This document shows positions 50,562 through 60,427 of a DNA stretch of 64,000 nucleotides, in pieces (positions within the stretch are counted from its first letter, which is position 1; every line of letters starts with the position of its first letter). The notes under the pieces were generated by a model. That model saw only the letters and a list, made by a program, of their open reading frames with translations. It had not been told where the DNA came from and did no database searches. Origin of the DNA: Mucilaginibacter lappiensis (lineage in GTDB: Bacteria; Bacteroidota; Bacteroidia; Sphingobacteriales; Sphingobacteriaceae). The DNA is taken from contig NZ_FTMG01000016.1 in assembly GCF_900155965.1 (NCBI RefSeq), positions 30,035-94,034 of the forward strand. The letters are read 5' to 3'. Both the position numbers and the translations under genes were made by a program.

Positions 50562-51968
50562 ATGAAAAAATTTCTATTGTCACTTGTTCTAGGCATAACA
50601 TTAACTAATGCCTATTCCCAGGATCATGCAATTGCCTTGAAAAAGGATAGTACCATGGTTAAGGATACTGTAAAAACCAAAGCTGCTCCTGCTGAACCAT
50701 TTGCCTTTGGCGACTTCACCTGGCTTAACGGTAATGACCGCAGGCATAAAGCCCTGTTGGATACCAAATATTTTACCGGTCGTTTCCTGCTTGATTTTAA
50801 TTATACCGCGTCAAATCATAATCCTATTGATCATACTGTAGTGGGCTCAACCGCATTGGCTCGTGATCATGAATTTGAAATTTCGACGGTTGCCTTCGGT
50901 GGTGATTTTCACTACGATAATGTTCGTGCCAGTGTACTTACTCAGTTTGGTACGCGAGCCACGGTAGTGCCTCGTAACGATTTAAGTGTTACCCGGGGGC
51001 AGTTTGATCTGGGTACCGCTTATCGTTATTTAAGCGAAGCTAATGCGGGCTATCACTTTAATGTGTTGCACGGTATTAACGTTGATGCGGGTATATTCAT
51101 GTCATACGTAGGTTTATTCTCTTATTACAATGCCGAAAACTGGGCCTACCAGCCATCATTCACTTCAGATAACACACCCTGGTTTTTTAACGGTATCCGC
51201 GTACAGATATTCGTAAGCGATAAGCTGAAAATTGAACCATGGCTGATCAATGGCTGGCAATCATACGGTATGTTCAATAGCCAACCAGGTATAGGTGGTC
51301 AGATTTTATGGCGCCCTGTAGAGTGGTTTCAGGCATTAACCAATACTTATTATGGTGCTGATACCCAGGATAAACCCGGTAGAAAACGTTTCCACTCCGA
51401 TAACAGCATCGAGGTTCGATATTTTAAAAGCCAAGATAAAGGCAGCTTTGTTAACAGCGCCGCATTTTCAATCACCGGTGATATCGGTTTTGAAAAAGGT
51501 GACGGTGTAAATGGCTTCCACGCGGACCCGGTTAAAGGGCCGGCTCAATATTTCGCCAGCGGTATGATCTATCACCGTATGGTAATGGCTAAAGGGCATT
51601 TGGGCTGGACGATCGGTGGTGGCGTGATCAATAACCCGGGCCGCTACCTGGTGTTATATCCAACGGGCGATGCCAACCCTATACCAGCTATCAACACGGG
51701 TGCAGTTGGTTCACATCCGTTTAGCGCTAACCCCGGTGATCAGTTTCATGGTTACGATTATTCAACCACGATTGACCTGATGCCGAATGATTACCTGACC
51801 TTTCGCCTGGAGGTTGTACATCGCCACGCCAGTGTGCCTTACTTTGCCGGCCACGGTGGCGTAACTTCTCCTGATGGATATAATACCACCCCGGTGCCAA
51901 CAGATTTTACACCCGATCTGGTACCATCCGAAACAAGGTTTATAGGGGCGCTATTAGTAAGGTTTTAA
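50562..51968 (+). CDS. Outer membrane beta-barrel protein (BBP2-like porin)
   Basis: A 468-residue outer membrane barrel. Signal peptide ending NAYSQ; then a linker (KKDSTMVKDTVKTKAA) and alternating amphipathic strands (FTGRFLLDFNYTAS, FEISTVAFGGDFHYDNVRASVLTQFGT), ending in LIGALLVRF-like sequence (ETRFIGALLVRF) with the C-terminal Phe used for BAM recognition. It resembles the BBP2 (OmpL-like) porin family. The solute is unknown. It follows the sigma-54 regulator operon after a terminator and may be its target. Confidence 0.8.
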   Translation: MKKFLLSLVLGITLTNAYSQDHAIALKKDSTMVKDTVKTKAAPAEPFAFGDFTWLNGNDRRHKALLDTKYFTGRFLLDFNYTASNHNPIDHTVVGSTALARDHEFEISTVAFGGDFHYDNVRASVLTQFGTRATVVPRNDLSVTRGQFDLGTAYRYLSEANAGYHFNVLHGINVDAGIFMSYVGLFSYYNAENWAYQPSFTSDNTPWFFNGIRVQIFVSDKLKIEPWLINGWQSYGMFNSQPGIGGQILWRPVEWFQALTNTYYGADTQDKPGRKRFHSDNSIEVRYFKSQDKGSFVNSAAFSITGDIGFEKGDGVNGFHADPVKGPAQYFASGMIYHRMVMAKGHLGWTIGGGVINNPGRYLVLYPTGDANPIPAINTGAVGSHPFSANPGDQFHGYDYSTTIDLMPNDYLTFRLEVVHRHASVPYFAGHGGVTSPDGYNTTPVPTDFTPDLVPSETRFIGALLVRF

Positions 51969-52053
51969 TTGCTTTAATTAGCCTTTCGATAAAAATATTA
52001 CAAAACCTGCAATAACTTACGCTCAAGTGTCTGGGTAAGTTTAGCAAGGTTGG

Positions 52054-52079
52054 AGCCGGGGGGTGCAGCCCGGCTTTTT
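52054..52079 (+). terminator. Terminator of the porin gene
   Basis: AGCCGGG and CCCGGCT form a 7-bp GC stem followed by TTTTTA. Confidence 0.75.
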
Positions 52080-52123
52080 AAAGAAATACTATTAGTTTAT
52101 AGTATCATTAAATAACATAAAAA

Positions 52124-52696
52124 ATGAAAACATCAATCAAAGTGCTCATCGCACTGATGGTGATCTGTATACAAGGTGTACGATCACAAGCACAAAGTAC
52201 AAAAAACGCCACTGGTATATACCTTAACGAACAGGATTACAAATCAGGTAAATTAAGTTATGCCCTAGATAATAACGATAAACTTCAACTGAACGGGTTT
52301 TTAAACGGGAAGTATGTAACACTGGCTTACCAGGGCAAAAAAATGAAGCTATCCAAAAGTGAAATATTTGGATACCGTCAAAATAACCAGGACTTCAGGT
52401 TTTATGAGAATGTAGCTTATAAGATATTGGATACCGCCGGTTTTATGCTTTACAGTCGCCAGCAATTAGTCCAACAAGGCAAAGGATATGCACCTGTTGA
52501 ATGCTACTTTTATAGTGTTAGCACTGCAAACCCGGTTTTAAGTTTAACTATAGAAAATATGGATAAAAGCTTTCCGGCCCGTACTGAGTTTCGTTACAGT
52601 ATTCGAAATCATTTCCGCCGTGATGCTGATCTCATGGCGTTTGATAAAGTTGATCGTCAGTATGAGATCAAATACCTGTATTTTAAACACGCTTAA
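52124..52696 (+). CDS. Exported protein of unknown function
   Basis: A 190-residue protein with a signal peptide (ending RSQAQS). The mature chain begins TGIYLNEQDYKSGKLSY and contains GKKMKLSKSEIFGY and FRFYENVAYKIL, a pattern I associate with small secreted proteins common in Sphingobacteriaceae, without any named function. It has its own terminator and is monocistronic. Confidence 0.7.
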   Translation: MKTSIKVLIALMVICIQGVRSQAQSTKNATGIYLNEQDYKSGKLSYALDNNDKLQLNGFLNGKYVTLAYQGKKMKLSKSEIFGYRQNNQDFRFYENVAYKILDTAGFMLYSRQQLVQQGKGYAPVECYFYSVSTANPVLSLTIENMDKSFPARTEFRYSIRNHFRRDADLMAFDKVDRQYEIKYLYFKHA

Positions 52697-52743
52697 TGCC
52701 CAATAAATTGTCCTCTAATTAACTATTAACACGTCCATAATGT

Positions 52744-52774
52744 AAAAAGCTCGGTACAAAACCGGGCTTTTTAA
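52744..52774 (+). terminator. Intrinsic terminator
   Basis: AAAAAGCTCGGT and ACCGGGCTTTTT pair with one G-U wobble and end in a T-run, 48 bp after the stop at 52696. Confidence 0.85.
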
Positions 52775-52974
52775 TTTTGAGACTATATTGTAATTTGGTG
52801 TTAATGGCTTATTTACAGGTGGTTAACGATATTGTTCGTGCTGTCTGGTTTATAATTGATGTCATCAATAAATCATAATCAGTAATTTTTAAAAATTTCT
52901 TAAACTTTTCATAAATCCGGATCGTTATTTATTAACTGCGGGTTAATAAGTGTTTATCATTAAAATCAGGAGTT

Positions 52975-53262
52975 ATGAAAATTTTTGTAGCCAATATTCC
53001 ATTCTATGTAGGCGGTGTAGGTATCAGGCAATTGTTTGAATTATTTGGTGCCGTTATAGCAGTAAAAATTATAACAGAACCCACAACAGGCAAAAGCAAA
53101 GGCTTTGGTTTTGTTGAGATGCAGGATAACCAGCAAGGATTGCATGCAATCAAAGAGCTTGACGGCAGCACCATTGGTGATCGGGACATTGTGGTTAAAC
53201 TGGCCGATCAGCAACCCGAAGAAATTCATGTACACAAACGCCCACGTATCTCATTAAGATAA
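52975..53262 (+). CDS. RRM-domain RNA-binding protein
   Basis: A 95-residue single RRM protein. RNP2 is KIFVANI (2-8) and RNP1 is KGFGFVEM (42-49, with two aromatic residues for RNA stacking). Such small RRM proteins in Bacteroidota and cyanobacteria bind mRNA and are often cold-inducible. The leader is about 200 bp long from the preceding terminator, so post-transcriptional control is possible. A short ORF follows 37 bp downstream. Confidence 0.92.
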   Translation: MKIFVANIPFYVGGVGIRQLFELFGAVIAVKIITEPTTGKSKGFGFVEMQDNQQGLHAIKELDGSTIGDRDIVVKLADQQPEEIHVHKRPRISLR

Positions 53263-53299
53263 ACAAGTACGCTTTTACCATTTAATTGGGGGTATTATA

Positions 53300-53590
53300 A
53301 TGAACGAAATGATAACAATGGCAGAAATTGCTGCCAGGACGTTAACCGTTAACGTGATCCATTTGCTAAAAAGCGAGATTGGGGAGCAGGGGATAGTGGC
53401 TGCTTTGGGTAACCAGGTGTTGATTAGTATCAGTAAAGCTGATTTTGAACAAAAGCTGGGTAATCTCCTGCAAAAGATCTATGGCGCTATTGACCAGCAT
53501 TTTCCTGTACGCCAGGATCACTTATCGGTTGTTATACGTGATACCGATGCCCGGTATGAAAATGTGTTTAAAATATGGAAATCAGTCTGA
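53300..53590 (+). CDS. Small protein of unknown function
   Basis: A 96-residue predicted soluble protein without signal or membrane segment. It has an alpha/beta pattern (LLKSEIGEQGIVAALGNQVLISI, FPVRQDHLSVVIRD). I do not recognise a family. It lies 37 bp after the RRM gene and may be cotranscribed with it. Confidence 0.5.
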   Translation: MNEMITMAEIAARTLTVNVIHLLKSEIGEQGIVAALGNQVLISISKADFEQKLGNLLQKIYGAIDQHFPVRQDHLSVVIRDTDARYENVFKIWKSV

Positions 53591-53732
53591 GATTCCTTAA
53601 CTACAATATGGTAGTGGGTTAGGTATGGACATAAAACGTTTCCATACCTTTGAAATTACAGATCAATCCTGCATATCTGCAAGTATGTTGAGCTAATACA
53701 CTGCAATTTTGTATTCATAAATAACAATAGTT

Positions 53733-54131
53733 ATGAATACAAACAGTTTTTTATTACTCCGGCTGGCCATTGGTGCCAGTATGTTAGGGCATGGATTGGT
53801 ACGCCTGCCCAAACTTCAAACTTTTAGCCATTGGATGGTGGGCAGCTTTGCCAAATCCATATTACCCCAAGCCTTGGTTATTCCCTTTAGTTATGTATTG
53901 CCAATTGCCGAATTTATTATTGGCCTGCTGCTCATTACAGGTTTGTTTACAAAACCAGCCCTCATGGCAGGCAGCCTGGTCATGATCATACTTGTTTTCG
54001 GAACTTGTATGATTGAAAACTGGGAAGCTTTGCCATCCCAACTTATTCATGTTGCCTTCTTTACTATGCTGTTGCAGTTCATCAGTAGTAACACCTGGGC
54101 AATTGACCAATTACTAATTAAACAAAACTAA
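53733..54131 (+). CDS. DoxX family membrane protein
   Basis: A 132-residue membrane protein with four hydrophobic helices and the DoxX start LLRLAIGASMLGHGLVRLPK, with LPIAEFIIGLLLITGLFTKPALMAGSL in the centre. DoxX proteins are quinone-linked or of unknown role. It lies 3 bp before the deacetylase gene, so the two share a transcript. Confidence 0.85.
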   Translation: MNTNSFLLLRLAIGASMLGHGLVRLPKLQTFSHWMVGSFAKSILPQALVIPFSYVLPIAEFIIGLLLITGLFTKPALMAGSLVMIILVFGTCMIENWEALPSQLIHVAFFTMLLQFISSNTWAIDQLLIKQN

Positions 54132-54134
54132 GCA

Positions 54135-55079
54135 ATGGAAACCCGTAGAGATTTTATTAAAAAGAGTAGTATTTTAAGTTTAGCTGGTGCTGTGCAACCA
54201 GCCAGTGCAATTAATTTATTGCAAACTAAACAACAGACCAAGCCAAAAACACATTGGGCCGATGGATTCCGTTTGGTGGTTTCTGTATCCATGCAGTTTG
54301 AGGCAGGTGGGCAACCTGATAATGCCGAAAGCCCTTTTCCGCAGAATATGCAAAAAGGTTTCATCGATCTGCCTGCGGCAACCTGGTTTGCTTATGGTTA
54401 TAAAGAAGGTATTCCCAGGATGCTTGATAACTGGGACAAGCTGGGTATTAAAGTAACCTCGCATATGGTGGGTACGGCGGTTTTAAAGAATCCGCAGCTG
54501 GCAAAAGAGATTGTACAGCGGGGCCACGAAGCCGCAGCACATGGTATGAACTGGGCAACCGAATATACCATGAGTTACGATGAAGAGAAGAAATTTATTA
54601 AAGATGGCATTGATGCTATAAAAAAAGTGACCGGTTTTGATGCCATTGGATATAACGCCAATTGGCTTAGGAGAGGTGAAAACACGCTGAAAATATTACA
54701 GGAATTAGGCTTCATTTATCATATTGATGATCTGAGCCGTGATGAGCCTTTTATTATTAAGGTAAACGATAAAGATTTTGCAGTTGTGCCATATACCCTT
54801 CGGTGTAACGACATTATGCTGATAGAAGGAAAGAATTTTTCAGCAGATCAATTTGTTAACCAGGTTAAAATGGAATTTGATCAGCTTTACGCAGAGTCTG
54901 AATACAAACGCAGGCAAATGTCAATCAGTTTTCATGATCGTATTGGCGGTAGCCCGCAAATGGTAAAGGCTGCCAGTGAAATCATCAAATATATTCAACA
55001 GCAGCCGGGAGTTGCCTTTAAACGCAAAGATGAAATTGCCCGTATGGCCCTGGCCGATAAAACTACAATAAGGGAATAA
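54135..55079 (+). CDS. Polysaccharide-deacetylase-fold protein (PuuE/allantoinase-like)
   Basis: A 314-residue metal-dependent hydrolase of the NodB fold. The N-terminus METRRDFIKKSS with a hydrophobic stretch looks like a Tat signal. The core starts LVVSVSMQFEAGGQP (Glu in place of the usual Asp, as in PuuE-type allantoinases), then SHMVGTAV, the HxxxxH metal ligands in GHEAAAHGMNW, and SFHDRIGG near the end. It may hydrolyse an amide in a small ring or sugar; the true substrate is unclear. It follows DoxX by 3 bp. Confidence 0.8.
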   Translation: METRRDFIKKSSILSLAGAVQPASAINLLQTKQQTKPKTHWADGFRLVVSVSMQFEAGGQPDNAESPFPQNMQKGFIDLPAATWFAYGYKEGIPRMLDNWDKLGIKVTSHMVGTAVLKNPQLAKEIVQRGHEAAAHGMNWATEYTMSYDEEKKFIKDGIDAIKKVTGFDAIGYNANWLRRGENTLKILQELGFIYHIDDLSRDEPFIIKVNDKDFAVVPYTLRCNDIMLIEGKNFSADQFVNQVKMEFDQLYAESEYKRRQMSISFHDRIGGSPQMVKAASEIIKYIQQQPGVAFKRKDEIARMALADKTTIRE

Positions 55080-55292
55080 TTGCAAAACGAAATAATAACA
55101 ATTTAGAAATCATTTATTGTAATAATGATCATGAAAAGGTGTTAACTTGCGGCACTCCGCTACATAGCATACTCGTCGTCGAACTCAAAGAATAATTCAC
55201 TTTATCCTTCTCTGTTTTTTCCGATCATTAGGCCATGCGTTCGTCATTAAAGCCGATGAACTGACGGTGATTAAATCACATTAGTTTATTTT

Positions 55293-56024
55293 ATGACGAT
55301 CCTCATTTTTTTTATTGCACATTGGTTTTTGTCGTTGTTTTTCCAAACCTTTTTTCAACATCGCTATGCTTCCCATCGCATGTTTACCACTAGTAAAACT
55401 GCCGAACGGGTATTTTATTTAATGGCTTATTTTTTTGAGGGGGCCTCGTTTTTAAACCCGAGGGCTTATGCCATCATGCACCGCGAACATCATGCTTACA
55501 GCGATACGGAAAAAGATCCGCACTCTCCTCATTTCTTTACAGACATCTTTCAAATGATGAAAGCAACTATTATAACATTTCGGGATCATCTGAAAAGGAC
55601 TACAGAGCCCGAAGCCAGGTTTTCGGGCAATTATCCGGAATGGCCCTTAATTGACAGGATAGGCTCTTCTATACTCTCCAGGCTATTGTTTGGGGCGGCA
55701 TATACCTGTTTTTATATTGTTTACGCCAGCCATTGGTGGATGTTCCTGCTTTTACCCATACATTTTATGATGGGGCCTGTTCACGGAGCCATTGTAAACT
55801 GGTGTGGCCATAAATATGGTTATACTAATTTTGATAATAACGACCAGTCAAAAAATACCACCCCATTTGATTTCCTGATGCTGGGAGAGCTATTTCAAAA
55901 CAATCATCACAGGCATCCTAACAGCGCTAACTTTGGTAAAAGATGGTTTGAGATAGATCCGGTTTATCCCGTAATGAAACTGATGCACTGCATGCGGATC
56001 ATTAAATTACGTAAAGCTTTTTAG
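55293..56024 (+). CDS. Acyl-CoA/acyl-lipid desaturase (stearoyl-CoA desaturase family)
   Basis: A 243-residue integral-membrane di-iron desaturase. The three histidine boxes are HRYASH (H23-H28), HREHH (H63-H67) and NNHH (H205/H206 in LFQNNHHRHP). The last box has Gln for the first His of the usual HNNHH, which I believe is common in this subgroup. It would put a cis double bond into a saturated acyl chain. Such an olefin is the substrate that the CFA-type methyltransferases at 41 and 45 kb would need, so a link is possible, though they are 9 kb or more apart. Confidence 0.88.
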   Translation: MTILIFFIAHWFLSLFFQTFFQHRYASHRMFTTSKTAERVFYLMAYFFEGASFLNPRAYAIMHREHHAYSDTEKDPHSPHFFTDIFQMMKATIITFRDHLKRTTEPEARFSGNYPEWPLIDRIGSSILSRLLFGAAYTCFYIVYASHWWMFLLLPIHFMMGPVHGAIVNWCGHKYGYTNFDNNDQSKNTTPFDFLMLGELFQNNHHRHPNSANFGKRWFEIDPVYPVMKLMHCMRIIKLRKAF

Positions 56025-56031
56025 GTTACAA

Positions 56032-56796
56032 TTAAGCAATGGTAACGGTAACACCAGCGCTTTCCAGTGTATTTACCACATGATCCGATATCTGATCATC
56101 GGTAATGATCTGATCTATTTCATCAATATTGCATATTTTACCAAAACCGCGTTTTCCGAATTTGGTAGAATCGGCTAGTACGATAGTTTTGTTGGAGATG
56201 GCCATCATTTGCTTATTTAGATGAGCCTCCATGGCATTGGTGGTGGTAAGGCCGTATTCAATATCAATACCGTCCACACCCAAAAACAGCATGCTGCAAA
56301 AGAAATCTTTCAGGATATTTTCTGCATAAGTCCCCATTACCGAGGAAGAGCTTTTTCTGATCATTCCACCCAGTTGCAATACCTCAACCCCAGGGGCATG
56401 GATCAGCTCAATAGCTACATTTAATGACGAGGTAATAACCGTAAGGGCTTCCCTGGCCTGTATGCTTTTTGCAAAGGCCTGTATGGTTGTCCCCGAAGCC
56501 AGGATAATGGAATCATTAACACCGATCAGGCCGGCAGCAGCAGCCCCGATGCGCATCTTTTCGTTCGATTTTATCTTTTCCTTTTCATTTACAGGGCGGT
56601 CTGTGGTGTAAGGATTACTTTGTGTTGCACCGCCGTGCGTACGAAAAAGCAGGTTTTTTTCTTCCAGATATTTCAGATCCTTCCTGATAGTTACGGACGA
56701 AACTTTTAACTCTTTGCATAAGTCAACTACTTCAACATAGCCTTCCTTTTGCATTTTATTGATAATATATTGGTGTCGCTCTGTTAAATTGATCAT
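56032..56796 (-). CDS. DeoR/GlpR-family transcriptional regulator
   Basis: A 254-residue regulator with an N-terminal winged helix (KEGYVEVVDLCKELKVSSVTIRKDLKYLEEK, FRTHGGA) and a DeoR C-terminal sensor domain (ILASGTTIQAF, FLGVDGID). It is convergent with the desaturase gene and divergent from the sigma factor gene. No obvious sugar-metabolism operon is adjacent, so its target is unclear. Confidence 0.9.
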   Translation of the reverse strand: MINLTERHQYIINKMQKEGYVEVVDLCKELKVSSVTIRKDLKYLEEKNLLFRTHGGATQSNPYTTDRPVNEKEKIKSNEKMRIGAAAAGLIGVNDSIILASGTTIQAFAKSIQAREALTVITSSLNVAIELIHAPGVEVLQLGGMIRKSSSSVMGTYAENILKDFFCSMLFLGVDGIDIEYGLTTTNAMEAHLNKQMMAISNKTIVLADSTKFGKRGFGKICNIDEIDQIITDDQISDHVVNTLESAGVTVTIA

Positions 56797-57081
56797 AAAT
56801 CATCAATCAAATTGATATGGCCAAATTACAAATTATGAATATCAATTGTTTAATAAAGTACACTATTAACTTCTACCACGAAAAGGAGTAAGGCCGTATA
56901 ATTGGGAATAGTTTACAACCATTGTATATTACACCAACTTTAACTTATTATTAGGTTACTGTTTTTAATGTTTTTTTCTGGTAGTGTTAATGTAGTGGCG
57001 TATAAATAGAAAAGTGAATGGTAATATCAAAAATTCCTGTCTATATTTATATCCCAATTAATTATAAACGTAAATAGTAAA

Positions 57082-57669
57082 GTGCATAAAATTATTAACA
57101 GTAATCAAATTCAGCAATTGATTGCAGGCGAAGAGTCTGCATTTGATGCTATCTATGAAATGTACTGTGAAAAAGTTTACAGGCTGGCATTCAGATTTTT
57201 AAAAGACAGGGAGCAGAGCGAAGAGATTGTTCAGGAATGTTTTATAAATCTTTGGATGAGTAAGGAGAAACTAAATCCTGAAGGAAATATATGGCTGTAC
57301 ATTTATGTAATTGCCAAAAGATTATCATTAAATGCACTAAGGCAAATTTGCCAGTCAAGAGAGTTTGCCGATAAATTGATCGCTCGTATAGTAACCATAC
57401 ATAACGATACAGAAGAGGATCTGCTGGTAAATGAACTGGAACAGTTTACAGAAAAGATCATCAATAAATTACCAAAGCAGCAGCAACTGATATTCAGGTT
57501 AAGCCGTGTAGAGCACTTGTCACACAAAGAAATAGCCGATCAATTGCAGATATCACCCAATACTGTAAAAAACCATATGGTTGAGGCACTCAAAACTTTA
57601 AAATCTCATTTACAATATTCAGATCTCATCTATTTTTTAGCCCTAGTTTTATCAGTCCATAACTTTTAA
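57082..57669 (+). CDS. ECF RNA polymerase sigma factor (FecI-like)
   Basis: A 195-residue ECF sigma factor starting at GTG 57082. Region 2 (about 20-75) has AIYEMYCEKVYRLAFRFLKD and EEIVQECFINLW; region 4 (about 128-182) has LPKQQQLIFRLSR and HKEIADQLQISPNTVKNHM. It would be held by the FecR anti-sigma factor at 60428 and released when the STN-domain receptor at 61789 binds ligand. An antisense ABC permease gene separates sigma from FecR, which is unusual. Confidence 0.92.
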   Translation: MHKIINSNQIQQLIAGEESAFDAIYEMYCEKVYRLAFRFLKDREQSEEIVQECFINLWMSKEKLNPEGNIWLYIYVIAKRLSLNALRQICQSREFADKLIARIVTIHNDTEEDLLVNELEQFTEKIINKLPKQQQLIFRLSRVEHLSHKEIADQLQISPNTVKNHMVEALKTLKSHLQYSDLIYFLALVLSVHNF

Positions 57670-57683
57670 GGGCACGTTGTTTC

Positions 57684-60083
57684 TTACTCACTCCTTAAGC
57701 TTTTTACAGGACTAACTAATGCTGCCTTTATAGATTGGAAGCTTATAGTAAGCAATGTGATTATAACAGCTGCTAAACCTGTTAACACAAATACCCAGCC
57801 GGATATAGTAGAGCGATACTCATAATGCTGTAACCAATTATGCATCAGGTACCACGCAACCGGACTAGCAATCAATAAAGAAATAATGATTAACCTTATA
57901 AAATCGGTAGAGAGTAACCGCCAAAGGTTGAATACTGAGGCCCCCAAAACTTTACGTACACCTATCTCTTTTATACGTTGCTCGGCCATAAATGAGGCCA
58001 TGCCAAATAATCCCAGACAGCTGATAAATATAGCCAGGGCCGCAAAGCAACTTGCCAGTGTGCCTATGCGTTCTTCGTCCTCGAATTTTTTGGCATATTC
58101 TTCATCAATAAATTGGTAATTTAAAGGTGTTGATGGATCATACTTCTTGAAAATGGCTGTGATTTTTAAGAGTGCATCATGGGCACTCATTAACGGATTA
58201 ATTTTTATATTAATGTTTGATAAATGCTGCCACCTTGGTAAATAGAAAAAGGTTTGTTGAGCTGTTTCATATACCGAGCGGTTAACCATATTTTTTACTA
58301 CACCAATAATTTTAAACTTTCCGTTACTAATCCACTCAATGGTTTCACCAACCGGGTGTTTAAGGCCCATAAACTTTACTGCCGCTTCATTGACAATAAA
58401 TCCTGATGAATCTGATAAATAGGCAGGGTCAAAATCTCTTCCTTCTTTAATTTCCCAACCCACGGTTTTTCCAAAATCAGATGTAACGGCCATACTTACA
58501 AATTGTTCCTGAACACCAGGGTCTTTGCCACTCCAGTTAAAGCCGCCGTTATTAATGTATACGGCTGTTACCGGGCTTTCTGATTCGGATACACCGATTG
58601 CTGCCCTGCTCGCAAGTAAATCATTTTTTAAGGACTGGTATTGTTTATTGATATCATCGGTTTGCAGGTGTACATTTATTAAATTGTTACGACTATAACC
58701 AATAGGCCGGTTTTTAGCAAACTGAATTTGTTGAAAAACAACTATAGTGCCTATGATCAACACCACAGAAACGGTAAACTGTATAACGACTAAAACTTTG
58801 CGTGGTATAGCAGCTAAGCGGCCCACCTTAAAAGTGCCCTTTAGTACTTTTACCGGGCGGAATGAGGATAAATATAATGCAGGATAACTGCCTGCAATTA
58901 ACCCTGTGAATAAGCTAAAAATAATTCCCAGCGCCCAGAATAATGGATTTTCCCATAATATGCTTATCTTTTTATCAGCAAGGTGATCAAATCCGGGTAG
59001 GCATAGTTGAACTATTAATAATGATAGGAGGAAAGCTAAAAAAACTATTAAAAGAGATTCGCTAAAAAACTGGGCAATTAATTGACTCCGAACAGAACCG
59101 ATAGCCTTGCGGATGCCTACCTCTTTAGCTCGTTTTTCGGAGCGTGCTGTACTTAGGTTCATGAAATTAATACAGGCAAGCAGCAATACAAATAAGCCTA
59201 TTATTCCAAACATCCATACATATTGAATACGACCTCCGGTATTAATTCCGTTTTTAAATTCGCCATATAAGTACCAGCGGCTCATGGGTTGAAGAAAAAG
59301 TTGAGATTTATACCTGGCGTCGCTGTTGTGTGTACTGGTGAGTGCATTCAGTTTCAGATTTTTAATTTTAGCCGATACCAGGTTTATATCCGCGCCATCA
59401 GCAAGCTGAACATAGGTTTGAAACCAGCTTGCCCCCCATGGGTTATTAAACCGGGTAGCATATTTTTCTTGTATAGCCAGCATTTGCCATGGCGCTATAA
59501 AAAAAAGATTTCCGAAAGAGGAGTTAACAGGCAGATCTTCATAAATGCCGGTTACTTTGGCGTTTGTTTCTTTATCTATCCTGATCATCTTGTTTATAGG
59601 GTCGGTATTGCCGAAAATAGCTTTTGCAGTTGATTGCGAAAGCAGGATAGATGTAGGATCGTTTAAACTGCTGGCGGCACCTTTCAGTATTTTTAACGAT
59701 AGCATGTCGGTAACGGCTGGTTCCATGTAGTTTCCCTGCTGGGTTACGCTCCTTTCGCCATAAGTTAAAAGATGATTATTAGTCCAAGATGTTATAATAA
59801 CATGTTTAAAATACTCCCCAAAGTTACTCCGCAGGGCAGGCGCCAATGGCAAAGCTGATCCTCCATCGGTTTCTATTTCGTTGTTGACCCAGGCATTATC
59901 CATTACTTTTGCAATGCGATCCTGATTTTTAAAGTTGGTGTCAAAAGATACTTCATCCCAGATCCATAATCCGATCAGCATGGCTACGGCCATCCCAACT
60001 GCAAGCCCACTAATATTGATCAAAGAAGAAAACTTGTTTTTGATAAGATTTCGTCTGGCGATTTTTAGGTAATTCCTGATCAT
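57684..60083 (-). CDS. ABC transporter permease, MacB/FtsX type
   Basis: A 799-residue inner membrane protein with two repeats, each a MacB_PCD periplasmic domain followed by a set of FtsX helices. It begins MIRNYLKIARRN, has the first FtsX block with ARSEKRAKEVGIRKAIGS and the second with AEQRIKEIGVRKVLGAS. These Bacteroidota permeases usually work with a separate ATPase and export lipoproteins, peptides or drugs by mechanotransmission. No ATPase is encoded here. It lies antisense within the sigma/FecR/SusC locus, 14 bp from the sigma gene's 3' end (convergent). Confidence 0.9.
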   Translation of the reverse strand: MIRNYLKIARRNLIKNKFSSLINISGLAVGMAVAMLIGLWIWDEVSFDTNFKNQDRIAKVMDNAWVNNEIETDGGSALPLAPALRSNFGEYFKHVIITSWTNNHLLTYGERSVTQQGNYMEPAVTDMLSLKILKGAASSLNDPTSILLSQSTAKAIFGNTDPINKMIRIDKETNAKVTGIYEDLPVNSSFGNLFFIAPWQMLAIQEKYATRFNNPWGASWFQTYVQLADGADINLVSAKIKNLKLNALTSTHNSDARYKSQLFLQPMSRWYLYGEFKNGINTGGRIQYVWMFGIIGLFVLLLACINFMNLSTARSEKRAKEVGIRKAIGSVRSQLIAQFFSESLLIVFLAFLLSLLIVQLCLPGFDHLADKKISILWENPLFWALGIIFSLFTGLIAGSYPALYLSSFRPVKVLKGTFKVGRLAAIPRKVLVVIQFTVSVVLIIGTIVVFQQIQFAKNRPIGYSRNNLINVHLQTDDINKQYQSLKNDLLASRAAIGVSESESPVTAVYINNGGFNWSGKDPGVQEQFVSMAVTSDFGKTVGWEIKEGRDFDPAYLSDSSGFIVNEAAVKFMGLKHPVGETIEWISNGKFKIIGVVKNMVNRSVYETAQQTFFYLPRWQHLSNINIKINPLMSAHDALLKITAIFKKYDPSTPLNYQFIDEEYAKKFEDEERIGTLASCFAALAIFISCLGLFGMASFMAEQRIKEIGVRKVLGASVFNLWRLLSTDFIRLIIISLLIASPVAWYLMHNWLQHYEYRSTISGWVFVLTGLAAVIITLLTISFQSIKAALVSPVKSLRSE

Positions 60084-60427
60084 ATAGGTTTTATTAAAAA
60101 TGATAATATCAAATAGATAAAAAGTGTAAGCCCAGCTGTACCAAGTTCTGGAGGCAATTTATTTCAAAGTGAAATTGGAGGTTCAAACAAAATGCCATTA
60201 TTTAAATGGCTTATTATTAAGTAATTGTGAATTTAATAAGAGCCTGGATGTTCGTTTTTGATACATGGTGCGTTCGATATTGAACTTCTGGCATATCGGT
60301 CTGGAATGTTTTAAAAACAGCTAATTATTTATAACAGCTAATTTTTTTTAAAAGCGACTAGTCCTACCCCATAGTTAGTGTGTTCTCTACATACCAAGCC
60401 CATTCTGGGTATTATAAACCATTATAT
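60084..60427. other. 344-bp divergent leader between permease and FecR
   Basis: AT-rich; holds the divergent promoters of the permease and the FecR-SusC genes. No strong -7 motif, repeat or ORF is seen beyond a TTATTTAT-rich stretch near 60325. Confidence 0.6.
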